NCBI RefSeq assembly: GCF_000412335.2 | Contig: NZ_KE161030.1 | Coordinates: 1,020,515-1,084,514, forward strand | Length of the DNA stretch: 64,000 nt | From: Cedecea davisae DSM 4568 | Lineage (GTDB): Bacteria > Pseudomonadota > Gammaproteobacteria > Enterobacterales > Enterobacteriaceae | Reading direction: 5' to 3' | Shown: piece after piece, positions 46,438 to 55,506 of the stretch | Layout: every line of letters begins with the position of its first letter | Numbering within the stretch: position 1 is the first letter of the stretch | Program-made: the position numbers and the translations under genes | Notes under the pieces: generated by a model | Told to the model about the DNA's origin: nothing | Database searches by the model: none | What the model saw: the letters and a program-made list of their open reading frames with translations, nothing else

Positions 46438-46863
46438 ATGGCCAGACGTGGACGTGGTCGTCGTGAGCTAAAGTCAGAAATTAACATCGTTCCTCTGCTG
46501 GACGTGCTGCTGGTGCTGTTGCTTATCTTTATGGCAACGGCGCCAATCATCACCCAGAGCGTGGAGGTGGATCTGCCGGATGCGACAGATTCCCAGACCG
46601 TGAGCAGTAACGATGAGCCGCCGGTCATTATTGAAGTGTCCGGGGTAGGGCAGTACAGCGTGGTGGTTGAGAAAGATCGTATGGATCAGTTGCCGTCAGA
46701 GCAGGTTGTTGCGGAAGCGCAGCGCCGTTTGCAGGCGAATCCAAAAACGGTCTTCCTGATAGGCGGTGCTAAAGATGTTCCATATGATGAGATAATCAAA
46801 GCGCTGAATCTGTTGCATCAGGCGGGTGTGAAATCCGTCGGTTTGATGACGCAGCCAATCTGA
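46438..46863 (+). CDS. tolR: Tol-Pal proton-channel subunit TolR
   Basis: TolR is an ExbD-like partner of TolQ. It has 141 residues and one N-terminal helix carrying the proton-path aspartate in IVPLLDVLLVLLLIF (Asp22, equivalent to E. coli Asp23). The periplasmic domain binds peptidoglycan. It lies 10 bp after tolQ. Confidence 0.97.
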   Translation: MARRGRGRRELKSEINIVPLLDVLLVLLLIFMATAPIITQSVEVDLPDATDSQTVSSNDEPPVIIEVSGVGQYSVVVEKDRMDQLPSEQVVAEAQRRLQANPKTVFLIGGAKDVPYDEIIKALNLLHQAGVKSVGLMTQPI

Positions 46864-46895
46864 TCCATCTCGCTTAAAACGTTTGGGAACCGATA

Positions 46896-48203
46896 GTGTC
46901 AAAGGCAACCGAAGAAAACGCTAAGTTAAAACGAGCGATCGTCGTTTCAGTGGTGCTGCATATCATTTTGATAGGCATCCTGATCTGGAGCTCGTTTGAT
47001 GAGCACATTGATGCATCCGCGGGTGGTGGCGGTGGTTCCTCTATTGACGCGGTGATGGTTGACCCGGGTGCGGTAGTGGAAAACTACAATCGCCAACAGC
47101 AGCAGCAGGCGAGCAGCAAACGTGCGGCCGAGCAGCGCGAGAAACAGGCGCAGCAGCAGGCCGAAGAACTCCAGGAAAAACAGGCTGCAGAACAGCAGCG
47201 TCTGAAAGAGCTGGAGAAAGAGCGTTTAACTGCTCAGGAGCAGGCGAAACAGCAGGCTGAACAGCAGAAACAGGCTGAAGCAGCGGCGAAGCAGGCTCAG
47301 GAGCAGCAGAAGCAGGCGGAAGCCGCCGCGGCGAAGGCTAAAGCAGATGCAAAAGCTCAGGCTGATGCACAGGCGAAAGCACAAGCTGATGCGCAGGCAA
47401 AAGCTGCGGAAGAAGCGGCGAAGAAAGCGGCCGCCGACGCCCAGAAGAAAGCCACTGAAGAAGCCGCTAAGAAAGCCGCTGACGCAGAGAAAAAAGCCGC
47501 CGCAGAAGCCGCAGCCGCAGCGAAAAAAGCTCAGCAGGACGCTGAGAAAAAAGCCGCAGAGGCTGCCGCGAAGAAAGCCGCACAGGACGCCGAGAAAAAA
47601 GCTGCCGCTGAGGCCGCAAAACAGGCCGCAGCCGAGAAAGCGGAAGCGGCTAAACAGGCTGCTGCAGAAAAAGCAGCGGCTGAAAAGGCTGCCGAGAAAG
47701 CCGCCGCCGACAAAGCTGCCGCAGCGAAAGCCGCAGCAGATAAGAAAGCGGCAGCGGACGCGAAGAAAAAGGCTGCTGCTGAGAAAGCGGCTTCTGACAA
47801 AGCCGCCGCGCAGGGTGTTGACGACTTGTTCGGTGATTTGAGCTCAGGTAAGAATGCACCGAAAACCGGCGGCGGGGCGAAAGGTAATACCGCAGCCGCT
47901 GCCGGAAAAGGGAATAATAAAAACAACGGCGCAACGGGGGCTGAAATTAGCGGCTATGCGGGTCAAATAAAGGCGGCGATCGAGAGTAAGTTCTACAACG
48001 ATCCTTCGTTTGCCGGTAAGACCTGTTCACTGCGCGTCAAGCTGGCGCCAGATGGACTGCTGCTGGATATCAAATCCGAAGGTGGCGATCCGGCCCTTTG
48101 CCAGGCTGCCATTGCGGCAGCGCGTCTGGCTAAGATTCCGAAGCCGCCGAGTGAAGCCGTTTATGAAGTCTTTAAGAACGCACCGATCGACTTTAAGCCT
48201 TAA
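46896..48203 (+). CDS. tolA: Tol-Pal envelope-spanning protein TolA
   Basis: TolA links the TolQR motor to TolB-Pal and is used by colicins and filamentous phage. It has 435 residues (421 in E. coli), starting with GTG. Domain I is a single membrane helix (about 14-34) with IDASAGGGGGSS after it. Domain II (about 55-305) is a long Ala/Lys/Glu/Gln helix made of AAEKAAA-like repeats. Domain III (about 325-435) is globular with the disulfide cysteines in KTCSLRVK and PALCQ. The length difference lies in the repeat domain. Confidence 0.97.
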   Translation: MSKATEENAKLKRAIVVSVVLHIILIGILIWSSFDEHIDASAGGGGGSSIDAVMVDPGAVVENYNRQQQQQASSKRAAEQREKQAQQQAEELQEKQAAEQQRLKELEKERLTAQEQAKQQAEQQKQAEAAAKQAQEQQKQAEAAAAKAKADAKAQADAQAKAQADAQAKAAEEAAKKAAADAQKKATEEAAKKAADAEKKAAAEAAAAAKKAQQDAEKKAAEAAAKKAAQDAEKKAAAEAAKQAAAEKAEAAKQAAAEKAAAEKAAEKAAADKAAAAKAAADKKAAADAKKKAAAEKAASDKAAAQGVDDLFGDLSSGKNAPKTGGGAKGNTAAAAGKGNNKNNGATGAEISGYAGQIKAAIESKFYNDPSFAGKTCSLRVKLAPDGLLLDIKSEGGDPALCQAAIAAARLAKIPKPPSEAVYEVFKNAPIDFKP

Positions 48204-48210
48204 CGCGGTT

Positions 48211-48230
48211 TTCCCCGCCACGGCGGGGAA
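48211..48230 (+). other. hairpin between tolA and tolB
   Basis: A perfect 9-bp stem (ttccccgcc/ggcggggaa) with a 2-nt spacer follows the tolA stop. There is no T tract. It may protect the upstream mRNA or slow polymerase before tolB. Confidence 0.55.
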
Positions 48231-48331
48231 AGCACACTAAGCTGAGTTACAGGGTTTTGGTAGTTTTGTGTATTTGGGTTTGTTAACATTCTGCTAAATT
48301 ATCGTGGGCTTTCCGCCTGGATAAGGGAGAT

Positions 48332-49627
48332 ATGATGAAGCAGGCATTTCGTGTAGCGTTAAGTTTCTTAATGCTGTGGGCAGCGGTGCTGCACGCAGAA
48401 GTTCGTATTGAAATCACCCAGGGCGTGGACTCAGCGCGCCCAATTGGCGTGGTACCGTTTACCTGGGCTGGCCCGGGTGCGGCGCCTGAAGATATCGGCG
48501 GGATTGTTTCCGCTGACCTGCGCAACAGCGGTAAATTCAATCCGCTGGATCGTTCTCGTCTGCCACAGCAGCCGGGTTCTGCTCAGGAAGTTCAGCCTGC
48601 GGCGTGGACCGCGCTGGGCATCGATGCGGTGGTTGTTGGCCAGGTTACCCCGAACGGTGACGGAAGCTACACCGTGGCTTACCAGCTGGTTGATACCTCT
48701 GGCGCACCGGGCACCGTTCTGGCTCAGAACTCCTATAAAGTGAACAAGCAGTGGCTGCGCTATGCAGGCCATACCGCCAGCGATGAAGTGTTTGAAAAGC
48801 TGACCGGTATTAAAGGCGCATTCCGCACCCGTATCGCTTACGTTGTTCAGACCAACGGCGGCCAGTTCCCGTATGAACTGCGCGTCTCTGATTACGATGG
48901 CTACAACCAGTTTGTGGTTCACCGTTCTCCGCAGCCACTGATGTCTCCGGCATGGTCTCCGGACGGCAGCAAACTGGCTTATGTGACCTTCGAAAGCGGT
49001 CGCTCTGCGCTGGTTGTTCAGACGCTGGCGAACGGCGCGGTGCGTCAGATTGCCTCCTTCCCTCAGCACAACGGCGCTCCGGCATTCTCTCCGGACGGTT
49101 CTAAGCTTGCGTTCGCGCTCTCTAAAACCGGTAGCCTGCAGCTGTACGTGATGGACCTGGCCTCGGGTCAGATTCGTCAGGTAACCGAAGGTCGCAGCAA
49201 CAATACGGAGCCAACCTGGTTCCCGGACAACCAAACTCTGGCCTACACCTCAGACCAGGCCGGTCGTCCACAGATTTATAAAGTCGGTATTAATGGCGGT
49301 GCTCCACAACGTCTCTCCTGGGAAGGTTCTCAGAACCAGGATGGGGATGTCAGCACCGACGGTAAGTTTATGGTGATGGTCAGCTCCGCTAGCGGTCAGC
49401 AGCACATCGCCAAACAGGATCTGGTAGCGGGTGGCGTAACAACTTTATCGTCAACGTTCCTGGATGAAACGCCAAGTCTGGCACCTAACGGCACTATGGT
49501 AATCTACAGCTCTTCTCAGGGGATGGGATCCGTGCTGAATTTGGTTTCAACAGATGGGCGTTTCAAAGCGCGTCTTCCGGCAACTGATGGACAGGTCAAA
49601 TTCCCTGCCTGGTCGCCGTATCTGTGA
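48332..49627 (+). CDS. tolB: Tol-Pal periplasmic beta-propeller TolB
   Basis: TolB is a periplasmic protein that switches between Pal and TolA binding. It has 431 residues; the second ATG would give the E. coli 430. The signal peptide is cleaved after LHA, leaving the mature N-terminus EVRIEIT, the TolA box. The N-terminal domain runs to about residue 165. A six-bladed propeller follows with repeated blades such as [19 protein letters not shown] and [19 protein letters not shown]. It ends FPAWSPYL. pal follows after 31 bp. Confidence 0.98.
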   Translation: MMKQAFRVALSFLMLWAAVLHAEVRIEITQGVDSARPIGVVPFTWAGPGAAPEDIGGIVSADLRNSGKFNPLDRSRLPQQPGSAQEVQPAAWTALGIDAVVVGQVTPNGDGSYTVAYQLVDTSGAPGTVLAQNSYKVNKQWLRYAGHTASDEVFEKLTGIKGAFRTRIAYVVQTNGGQFPYELRVSDYDGYNQFVVHRSPQPLMSPAWSPDGSKLAYVTFESGRSALVVQTLANGAVRQIASFPQHNGAPAFSPDGSKLAFALSKTGSLQLYVMDLASGQIRQVTEGRSNNTEPTWFPDNQTLAYTSDQAGRPQIYKVGINGGAPQRLSWEGSQNQDGDVSTDGKFMVMVSSASGQQHIAKQDLVAGGVTTLSSTFLDETPSLAPNGTMVIYSSSQGMGSVLNLVSTDGRFKARLPATDGQVKFPAWSPYL

Positions 49628-49646
49628 TAACAATATTGATTATTAA

Positions 49647-50180
<534 letters not shown>

Positions 50181-50189
50181 GAGAATCGC

Positions 50190-50984
50190 ATGAGCAGTAA
50201 CTTCAGACATCACTTGTTGAGTCTGTCGTTACTGGTTGGCATAGCGGCCCCCTGGGCCGCTAATGCTCAGGCGCCAATCAGTAGTGTCGGCTCAGGCTCG
50301 GTCGAAGACCGCGTCACCCAACTCGAGCGTATTTCTAACGCTCACAGTCAACTTTTAACCCAACTCCAGCAGCAACTCTCCGATAACCAGAATGATATTG
50401 ACTCCCTGCGCGGTCAGATTCAGGAAAGCCAGTATCAGCTTAATCAGGTTGTGGAGCGTCAAAAGCAAATTCTGCTGCAGATGAATGAAGCCAGCAGCGC
50501 TGGCGCGGGTAACACGCAACAGCCTGCGGCAGATGGCTCTCAGGGCGCAGCAGCGGCCACGCCGGATGCAGGAGCTTCTACGGCTGCTCCTGCGGCTCCG
50601 GTGCAGGGCGGCGACGCCAACAGCGATTACAATGCGGCTATCGCTCTGGTGCAGGATAAATCGCGCCAGGACGACGCTATCAGCGCCTTTCAGAACTTTG
50701 TGAAGAAGTATCCTGATTCAACCTATCAGCCGAACGCTAATTACTGGCTCGGTCAGTTGAATTACAACAAAGGGAAAAAGGATGATGCGGCGTTTTATTT
50801 TGCCTCCGTGGTGAAAAATTACCCGAAATCACCGAAGGCGCCGGATGCGATGTTTAAAGTCGGCGTGATCATGCAGGACAAAGGCGACGTTGCAAAAGCG
50901 AAAGCTGTGTACCAGCAGGTCGTTAAACAGTACCCGGGTAGTGAAGGCGCAAAGCAGGCTCAAAAACGCCTGAATGCCCAATAA
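50190..50984 (+). CDS. cpoB: cell division coordinator CpoB (YbgF)
   Basis: CpoB is a periplasmic TPR protein that coordinates Tol-Pal with PBP1B during septation. It has 264 residues (263 in E. coli). The signal peptide ends at ANA, followed by APISSV. A trimeric coiled coil rich in Gln lies at about 35-100. An Ala/Pro linker and three TPR motifs follow (about 145-260), including YPDSTYQPNANYWLGQLNYNKGK. It is the last gene of the tol-pal cluster. Confidence 0.97.
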   Translation: MSSNFRHHLLSLSLLVGIAAPWAANAQAPISSVGSGSVEDRVTQLERISNAHSQLLTQLQQQLSDNQNDIDSLRGQIQESQYQLNQVVERQKQILLQMNEASSAGAGNTQQPAADGSQGAAAATPDAGASTAAPAAPVQGGDANSDYNAAIALVQDKSRQDDAISAFQNFVKKYPDSTYQPNANYWLGQLNYNKGKKDDAAFYFASVVKNYPKSPKAPDAMFKVGVIMQDKGDVAKAKAVYQQVVKQYPGSEGAKQAQKRLNAQ

Positions 50985-51070
50985 TGCGTGCGGCCTGACC
51001 AGATATCGTCGTTTTTCTGGTCTTGCCGTGCGAAACATAAGCAGTTGATCGATCTGCATCAAAATTATTG

Positions 51071-51098
51071 TTGCGTCAAAATCTTAAATCAGTAATAT
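51071..51098 (+). promoter_or_regulatory. candidate tRNA-Lys operon promoter
   Basis: TTGCGT and TAATAT are separated by 16 bp. They are followed by a GC-rich discriminator (gccgccg) typical of stringently controlled stable-RNA promoters, about 50 bp before the first tRNA. Confidence 0.6.
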
Positions 51099-51148
51099 AT
51101 GCCGCCGTTGCCAAGGGATACGAAACAAACCGAAAGTGACGCAAAAGT

Positions 51149-51224
51149 GGGTCGTTAGCTCAGTTGGTAGAGCAGTTGACTTTTAATCAATTGGTCGCAG
51201 GTTCGAATCCTGCACGACCCACCA
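51149..51224 (+). tRNA. lysT: tRNA-Lys (TTT), copy 1
   Basis: This is a 76-nt gene with encoded CCA. The acceptor stem is gggtcgt/acgaccc, the D-loop has AGCTCAGTTGGTAGAGC, the anticodon loop CTTTTAA carries TTT, and the T-arm is gcaggttcgaatcctgc. The sequence appears identical to E. coli tRNA-Lys and to the two later copies. Gene letters among identical copies are arbitrary. Confidence 0.98.
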
Positions 51225-51395
51225 CTTTAAAGTAATAAGCTGTAGTCAGGCGTGAAGGGTTCGAACCTGCAGCAGGTTTGAGTTGAGCGAAAGCGAAACA
51301 ACGTTGCTTAGCAACGGCCCGAAGGGTGAAGTCATCCTGCACGACCCACAACTTTAAAGTAAAGCAGTAAAAGAAGTTTGCAGTAACCGCACAGC
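51225..51395 (+). repeat. tRNA-Lys spacer 1 with tRNA 3'-end-derived unit
   Basis: The spacer contains gggttcgaacctgcagcagg, an inverted T-arm-like palindrome (centre near 51271), and a small cgttgc/gcaacg hairpin. It then has a partial copy of the tRNA 3' end, tcctgcacgacccaca, with the CCA changed. The sequence after this copy (actttaaagtaa) repeats the sequence after the real tRNA. The copies are 127 bp apart. Confidence 0.85.
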
Positions 51396-51471
51396 GGGTC
51401 GTTAGCTCAGTTGGTAGAGCAGTTGACTTTTAATCAATTGGTCGCAGGTTCGAATCCTGCACGACCCACCA
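51396..51471 (+). tRNA. lysW: tRNA-Lys (TTT), copy 2
   Basis: Identical in sequence to copy 1, with encoded CCA and anticodon TTT in the CTTTTAA loop. Confidence 0.98.
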
Positions 51472-51650
51472 TCTTTTAAGATGAATGTTGTGAGTGAATC
51501 GTGAAGGGTTTGAACCTGCAGCAGGTTCGAGTTGAGCGAAAGCGAAACAACGTTGCTTTAGCAACGGCCCGAAGGGTGAAATCATCCTGCACGACCCACC
51601 ATCTTTTAAGATGAATGTTGTGAAAGCAGATTGCAGTAACCGCACACCGC
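51472..51650 (+). repeat. tRNA-Lys spacer 2 with tRNA 3'-end-derived unit
   Basis: This is a second version of the spacer unit. It has the palindrome gaacctgcagcaggttc, the same gagcgaaagcgaaacaacg stretch and cgttgc hairpin, and an intact tRNA 3' end copy tcctgcacgacccacca. Its flank tcttttaagatgaatgttgtga repeats the sequence behind tRNA copy 2. The copies are 130 bp apart. Confidence 0.87.
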
Positions 51651-51726
51651 GGGTCGTTAGCTCAGTTGGTAGAGCAGTTGACTTTTAATCAATTGGTCGC
51701 AGGTTCGAATCCTGCACGACCCACCA
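51651..51726 (+). tRNA. lysY: tRNA-Lys (TTT), copy 3
   Basis: Identical to copies 1 and 2, with encoded CCA. It is followed immediately by the first of three terminators. Confidence 0.98.
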
Positions 51727-51897
51727 ATGTAGAAAGGCGCCCTAAAGGCGCCTTTTTGCTATTTGTAATTCGTGTTGGGTTCGAACCTGCCGCAGGTTCG
51801 ACAAAATTGTCGGGAACAATTTTGCATCATCGCTTGCGGTGACCCGCAGGGTGAGTCTCAGGATGAGACGAGTGCATCCTGCACAATCTTCCCACCA
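51727..51897 (+). repeat. tail repeat unit 1 of the tRNA-Lys locus (171 bp)
   Basis: The unit starts right after the third tRNA. It contains, in order, a terminator, the T-arm-like palindrome cgaacctgccgcaggttcg, and a caaaattgt/acaattttg hairpin. A gcggtgacccgc stretch and a gtctc/gagac hairpin follow. It closes with a tRNA-like 3' end, atcctgcac...ccacca. It is nearly identical to the next unit. Confidence 0.88.
51733..51757 (+). terminator. tRNA-Lys operon terminator, copy 1
   Basis: The stem aggcgcc/ggcgcct with a 5-nt loop and five T residues lies seven bases after the last tRNA. Confidence 0.93.
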
Positions 51898-52066
51898 ATG
51901 TAGAAAGGCGCCCTAAAGGCGCCTTTTTCTATTTGCAATTCGTGTGGGTTCGAACCTGCCGCAGGTTCGACAAAATTGTCGGGAACAATTTTGCATCATC
52001 GCTTGCGGTGACCCGCAGGGTGAGTCTCAGGATGAGACGAGTGCATCCTGCACAATCTTCCCACCA
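51898..52066 (+). repeat. tail repeat unit 2 of the tRNA-Lys locus (169 bp)
   Basis: This unit matches unit 1 except for a few positions (ttttt-c versus ttttt-gc, gcaatt versus gtaatt, one T fewer in gtgtggg). It ends with the same ccacca. A third, decayed start of the unit continues after it, up to about 52140. Confidence 0.88.
51904..51928 (+). terminator. terminator copy 2 in tail repeat
   Basis: Same aggcgcc/ggcgcct stem and T run as copy 1, inside the second unit. Confidence 0.85.
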
Positions 52067-52244
52067 ATGTAGAAAGGCGCCCTAAAGGCGCCTTTTTGCT
52101 ATTTGAGATTCGGGCAGCATGAGAACCTGCCGCAGGCTGTAATCCAAAAAAAACGAACATCCCCGCAGGCCCGAAAAATCATTTTGCATCTCTCCCCGAC
52201 CATCGAGCAATAATCCACGACATCTTTTTCAAAATTCGCTATCT
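52067..52244 (+). repeat. partial third tail unit and decayed remainder
   Basis: The first ~40 bp repeat the unit start, including a third terminator. Then the palindrome appears in damaged form (gagaacctgccgcaggctg). After about 52140 the sequence is AT-rich and holds no further copy, ending at the nadA operator. Confidence 0.7.
52073..52097 (+). terminator. terminator copy 3 in tail repeat
   Basis: Third exact copy of the aggcgcc/ggcgcct terminator with five T residues. Confidence 0.85.
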
Positions 52245-52262
52245 TGTTTAGCATACAAAACA
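52245..52262. promoter_or_regulatory. NadR operator upstream of nadA
   Basis: TGTTTA-gcatac-AAAACA matches the NadR consensus TGTTTA-N6-TAAACA at 11 of 12 positions and sits 72 bp before the nadA start. It implies NAD-dependent repression of nadA-pnuC. Confidence 0.8.
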
Positions 52263-52334
52263 ATGCTGGCCAATTATCGCGTGAATTACTCCTTTAAGGC
52301 CGGTTTGGTTAAGTCAGTAAAACGAGAAAGCATG

Positions 52335-53396
52335 ATGAGCGTAATGTTTGACCCGGAAACCGCGATTTATCCGTTCCCTCCAAAACCGGTTCCGCTAAGC
52401 GTGGACGAAAAGCAATTTTATCGTGAAAAAATCAAGCGCCTGCTTAAAGAGCGTGATGCGGTAATGGTGGCGCACTACTACACCGACCCGGAAATTCAGG
52501 CGCTGGCGGAAGAGACCGGGGGCTGCATCTCTGACTCGCTGGAAATGGCTCGCTTCGGCGCTAACCATCCGGCATCGACTTTGCTGGTCGCCGGGGTTCG
52601 TTTTATGGGCGAAACGGCAAAAATCCTGAGCCCGGAAAAAACCATATTGATGCCCACGCTTCATGCTGAATGCTCGCTGGATCTTGGCTGCCCCATCGAT
52701 GCGTTTAACGAGTTTTGCGACAAGCATCCTGACAGAACAGTCGTAGTCTATACTAATACCTCCGCGGCGGTAAAAGCGCGGGCTGATTGGGTGGTTACCT
52801 CCAGCATTGCCGTTGAATTAATTGAGCATCTCGACAGCCTGGGCGAGAAAATTATCTGGGCACCGGACCGCCATCTGGGGAACTACGTTCAGAAACAGAC
52901 CGGAGCAGACGTGTTGTGCTGGCAAGGTGCCTGCATCGTCCATGATGAATTTAAAACCCAGGCGCTGGCGCGCATGAAGGCGCTATACCCTGATGCCGCG
53001 GTGCTGGTACACCCTGAATCTCCGCAGGCGGTGGTCGATATGGCCGATGCGGTAGGTTCGACAAGCCAGCTTATCAATGCGGCTAAAACGCTGCCGCATC
53101 AGCAGCTTATTGTGGCGACGGATCGCGGAATTTTTTATAAAATGCAGCAGGCGTGCCCGGATAAAGAATTACTGGAAGCGCCGACGGCGGGGGAAGGCGC
53201 AACCTGCCGCAGCTGTGCTCATTGCCCGTGGATGGCCATGAACGGGCTTAAAGCGATTGCAGAGGGGTTGGAGCAGGGCGGAGCCGCTCACACGATAGAA
53301 GTTGATGCCGCGCTTCGTGAAGGCGCTCTGGTGCCGCTGAATCGCATGCTCGACTTTGCGGCAGAACTGCGTCGTACGGTAAAAGGCAACGCGTAA
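52335..53396 (+). CDS. nadA: quinolinate synthase
   Basis: NadA is a [4Fe-4S] enzyme that makes quinolinate from iminoaspartate and dihydroxyacetone phosphate in de novo NAD synthesis. The start [16 protein letters not shown] gives 353 residues, six more than E. coli, with the extra residues at the C-terminus (RRTVKGNA). The cluster cysteines are in [24 protein letters not shown] and [13 protein letters not shown]. In-frame codons upstream, reaching back to the NadR operator, are not conserved. pnuC follows after 23 bp. Confidence 0.97.
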   Translation: MSVMFDPETAIYPFPPKPVPLSVDEKQFYREKIKRLLKERDAVMVAHYYTDPEIQALAEETGGCISDSLEMARFGANHPASTLLVAGVRFMGETAKILSPEKTILMPTLHAECSLDLGCPIDAFNEFCDKHPDRTVVVYTNTSAAVKARADWVVTSSIAVELIEHLDSLGEKIIWAPDRHLGNYVQKQTGADVLCWQGACIVHDEFKTQALARMKALYPDAAVLVHPESPQAVVDMADAVGSTSQLINAAKTLPHQQLIVATDRGIFYKMQQACPDKELLEAPTAGEGATCRSCAHCPWMAMNGLKAIAEGLEQGGAAHTIEVDAALREGALVPLNRMLDFAAELRRTVKGNA

Positions 53397-53419
53397 ATAG
53401 ATTACGCTCTGGGGAATAC

Positions 53420-54136
53420 ATGGATTTTTTAAGCACGCAGAACATTCTGGTACACATCCCCATCGGGGCGGGTGGGTATGACTTATCATGGATTGAAGCC
53501 GTGGGTACGCTGGCCGGTTTGCTGTGTATCTGGCTTGCCAGCCTTGAAAAGATTGCTAACTACGCCTTCGGGTTAATTAACGTCACGCTGTTTGCCATCA
53601 TTTTTTTCCAGATCCAGCTTTACGCCAGCCTGCTGTTGCAGCTGTTCTTTTTCGTCGCCAATCTCTACGGCTGGTACGCCTGGTCGCGGCAAAGCAGCAA
53701 CAACCAGGCGCTGTTGCAGATTCGCTGGCTGCCGCTGCCTAAGGCGATTGCGTGGCTGGTGATAATCATCGCGGCCATCGGGCTGATGACGATATTTATC
53801 GATCCTGTGTTTGCTTTCCTGACCAAAATAGCCGTCACGGCGATGCAAAGTATCGGGCTTAACGTCAGCCAGCCTGAATTGCAGCCGGATGCTTACCCGT
53901 TCTGGGATTCCAGCATGATGGTGTTGTCGATTGTGGCGATGATCCTGATGACGCGCAAATACGTTGAAAACTGGCTGCTGTGGACGGTCATCAACATTAT
54001 CAGCGTGGTTATCTTTGCGCTCCAGGGCGTGTACGCGATGTCGCTGGAATATTTACTTCTGACATTTATCGCGTTAAACGGCAGCCGCATGTGGATCAAA
54101 AGCGCGCGGCAGTATGGCTCGCGCGCGCTTTCTTAA
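53420..54136 (+). CDS. pnuC: nicotinamide riboside transporter PnuC
   Basis: PnuC is an inner-membrane facilitator of nicotinamide riboside uptake for NAD salvage. It has 238 residues (239 in E. coli) and about seven hydrophobic segments. The motif LFFFVANLYGWYAWSR and the ending LLTFIALNGSRMWIKSA are typical. It is co-transcribed with nadA under the NadR operator, joining synthesis and salvage. Its stop codon directly abuts the stop of convergent zitB. Confidence 0.96.
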   Translation: MDFLSTQNILVHIPIGAGGYDLSWIEAVGTLAGLLCIWLASLEKIANYAFGLINVTLFAIIFFQIQLYASLLLQLFFFVANLYGWYAWSRQSSNNQALLQIRWLPLPKAIAWLVIIIAAIGLMTIFIDPVFAFLTKIAVTAMQSIGLNVSQPELQPDAYPFWDSSMMVLSIVAMILMTRKYVENWLLWTVINIISVVIFALQGVYAMSLEYLLLTFIALNGSRMWIKSARQYGSRALS

Positions 54137-55072
54137 TCAGTGGTGATGATGAGCATGACCGGTTGAATGGTCGTGCTCATTTAAATCGCAATTCGGCCCG
54201 TGGCAGGGCTGATACTCCATTTGCACCGTAGCGTGCTCAATTTGATATTCGTGCGCCAGAAAATGGTGAATGCTCTCCAGCAAAGCGTCGTGATCGTGAG
54301 GCGGGATAACCTGTACGTGCAGGGTCATTAGCGGCTTTTCGCCCACCAGCCAAATATGAACGTGATGCACATTTCTCACCTCCGGTATTGAGCGGGAAAG
54401 ATTTCGCTTCAGGGCGGCAATGTCGATGCTGACCGGCGCACCTTCCAGCAGTTCGTTCACGCTCTCCTTCAGCAGGCTCCAGGCGCTACGTAACACAAGG
54501 CATGAAACCAGCACCGAGAGAATCGGGTCGATAGGTGTCCAGCCCGTCCAGAGGATGACGACTGCGGCAACGATAGCGCCGACCGACCCGAGAAGATCGC
54601 CCAGAACATGCAACGCTGCTGCCCGCACGTTGAGGTTCTTTTCGTCACTTCCCCGGTGCAATATCCAAAAAGAGAACAGGTTTGCCAGCAACCCCGCTAC
54701 GGCAATAATCAGCATTGCCCAGCCGGCGATTGGCTGAGGGTCAGAGAAGCGCTGAATCGCTTCCCAGACAATTAAAATGGTAATCAACACCAGAGCGATA
54801 GCATTCACAAATGCGGCAAGCGTGGTGAGCCTCAGCCAGCCAAAGGTATGGCGCGCGTTCGGCGGGCGGCGGGCAAAATGAACGGCCAGCAGCGCAAACA
54901 GCAGCGCCGCCGCATCGGTGAGCATATGTCCCGCATCGGCCAGCAGGGCCAGGGAACCGGAAAGCAGGCCGCCAATGACTTCGGCGACCATAAACACCGC
55001 CGTGACTAAAAAAGCCAGCAGCAGGCGTTTAGCATTATTATCGGAAGGAGCGTGCTGATGTGAATGCGCCAT
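54137..55072 (-). CDS. zitB: zinc/cation efflux protein ZitB (CDF family)
   Basis: ZitB is an inner-membrane Zn2+/H+ antiporter. It has 311 residues (313 in E. coli). Both ends are His-rich (MAHSHQHAP and [10 protein letters not shown]). Six membrane helices are expected. The metal-site motifs are DAGHMLTDA and [10 protein letters not shown] cytoplasmic C-terminal domain follows, with [21 protein letters not shown]. No intergenic space separates it from pnuC, so the 3' ends of the two messages must overlap. Confidence 0.96.
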   Translation of the reverse strand: MAHSHQHAPSDNNAKRLLLAFLVTAVFMVAEVIGGLLSGSLALLADAGHMLTDAAALLFALLAVHFARRPPNARHTFGWLRLTTLAAFVNAIALVLITILIVWEAIQRFSDPQPIAGWAMLIIAVAGLLANLFSFWILHRGSDEKNLNVRAAALHVLGDLLGSVGAIVAAVVILWTGWTPIDPILSVLVSCLVLRSAWSLLKESVNELLEGAPVSIDIAALKRNLSRSIPEVRNVHHVHIWLVGEKPLMTLHVQVIPPHDHDALLESIHHFLAHEYQIEHATVQMEYQPCHGPNCDLNEHDHSTGHAHHHH

Positions 55073-55179
55073 GATTTCTCACAATATTGAGCAACAGTGA
55101 GTTAATTATAAGCACATCCTGGCATCAACCGATTGATAAAAAGAGAGTCATTACGACCCTCTTTTATCGGGAGGAAGGA

Positions 55180-55506
55180 TTACTGAGACGTGCCATCAAC
55201 TTTGGTATTGACGTCGTTCCCGCTGCCGGTTTCAACTTTTTTGTTGGTATCCGGGCAGCGTCCATCTTTGCACATAGAGTTTTTATGCACTTCGCTTTTG
55301 CTCATCTCGTGATGAGAGCTGTTGATGTGGCTGTTTTTCACGCCGTTTGGTGCCACATTTTGCTGCGCATCCGGAGCAACCTGGCCTGCTTCTGCGGAGG
55401 CGTTTGCCTGGCCATTATTGGCCCCGGAAGTGGAGTCAGCTGCAAATGCCGCCCCGCTACCCAGCGCAAGGGTTGCTGTCAGTAGAAGTGTGGTTAATTT
55501 TTTCAT
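55180..55506 (-). CDS. ybgS: periplasmic homeobox-like protein YbgS
   Basis: The start [18 protein letters not shown] gives 108 residues, shorter than E. coli YbgS (126). A signal peptide ends at AFA. The mature part is Asn/Ala/Gly rich and contains [16 protein letters not shown] near the end, with two cysteines. It is probably periplasmic and of unknown function. About 18 residues of the central Gly/Ser/Asn region seen in E. coli are missing. The gene is leftward, divergent from aroG. Confidence 0.9.
   Translation of the reverse strand: MKKLTTLLLTATLALGSGAAFAADSTSGANNGQANASAEAGQVAPDAQQNVAPNGVKNSHINSSHHEMSKSEVHKNSMCKDGRCPDTNKKVETGSGNDVNTKVDGTSQ

Noticed and set aside
47347-47841. Lys/Arg-rich frame inside tolA
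   Set aside because: It is the +1 reading of the Ala/Lys/Glu repeat of TolA domain II; the basic composition is a by-product of the repeat.
51430-51645. 71-codon frame opposite the second tRNA-Lys and spacer
   Set aside because: It reads through the tRNA on the opposite strand, a typical false protein at tRNA loci.
51149-52140. Repeat array considered as a CRISPR
   Set aside because: The repeats are tRNA genes and ~130-170-bp tRNA-derived units, not short regular repeats with unique spacers, and no cas genes are nearby.
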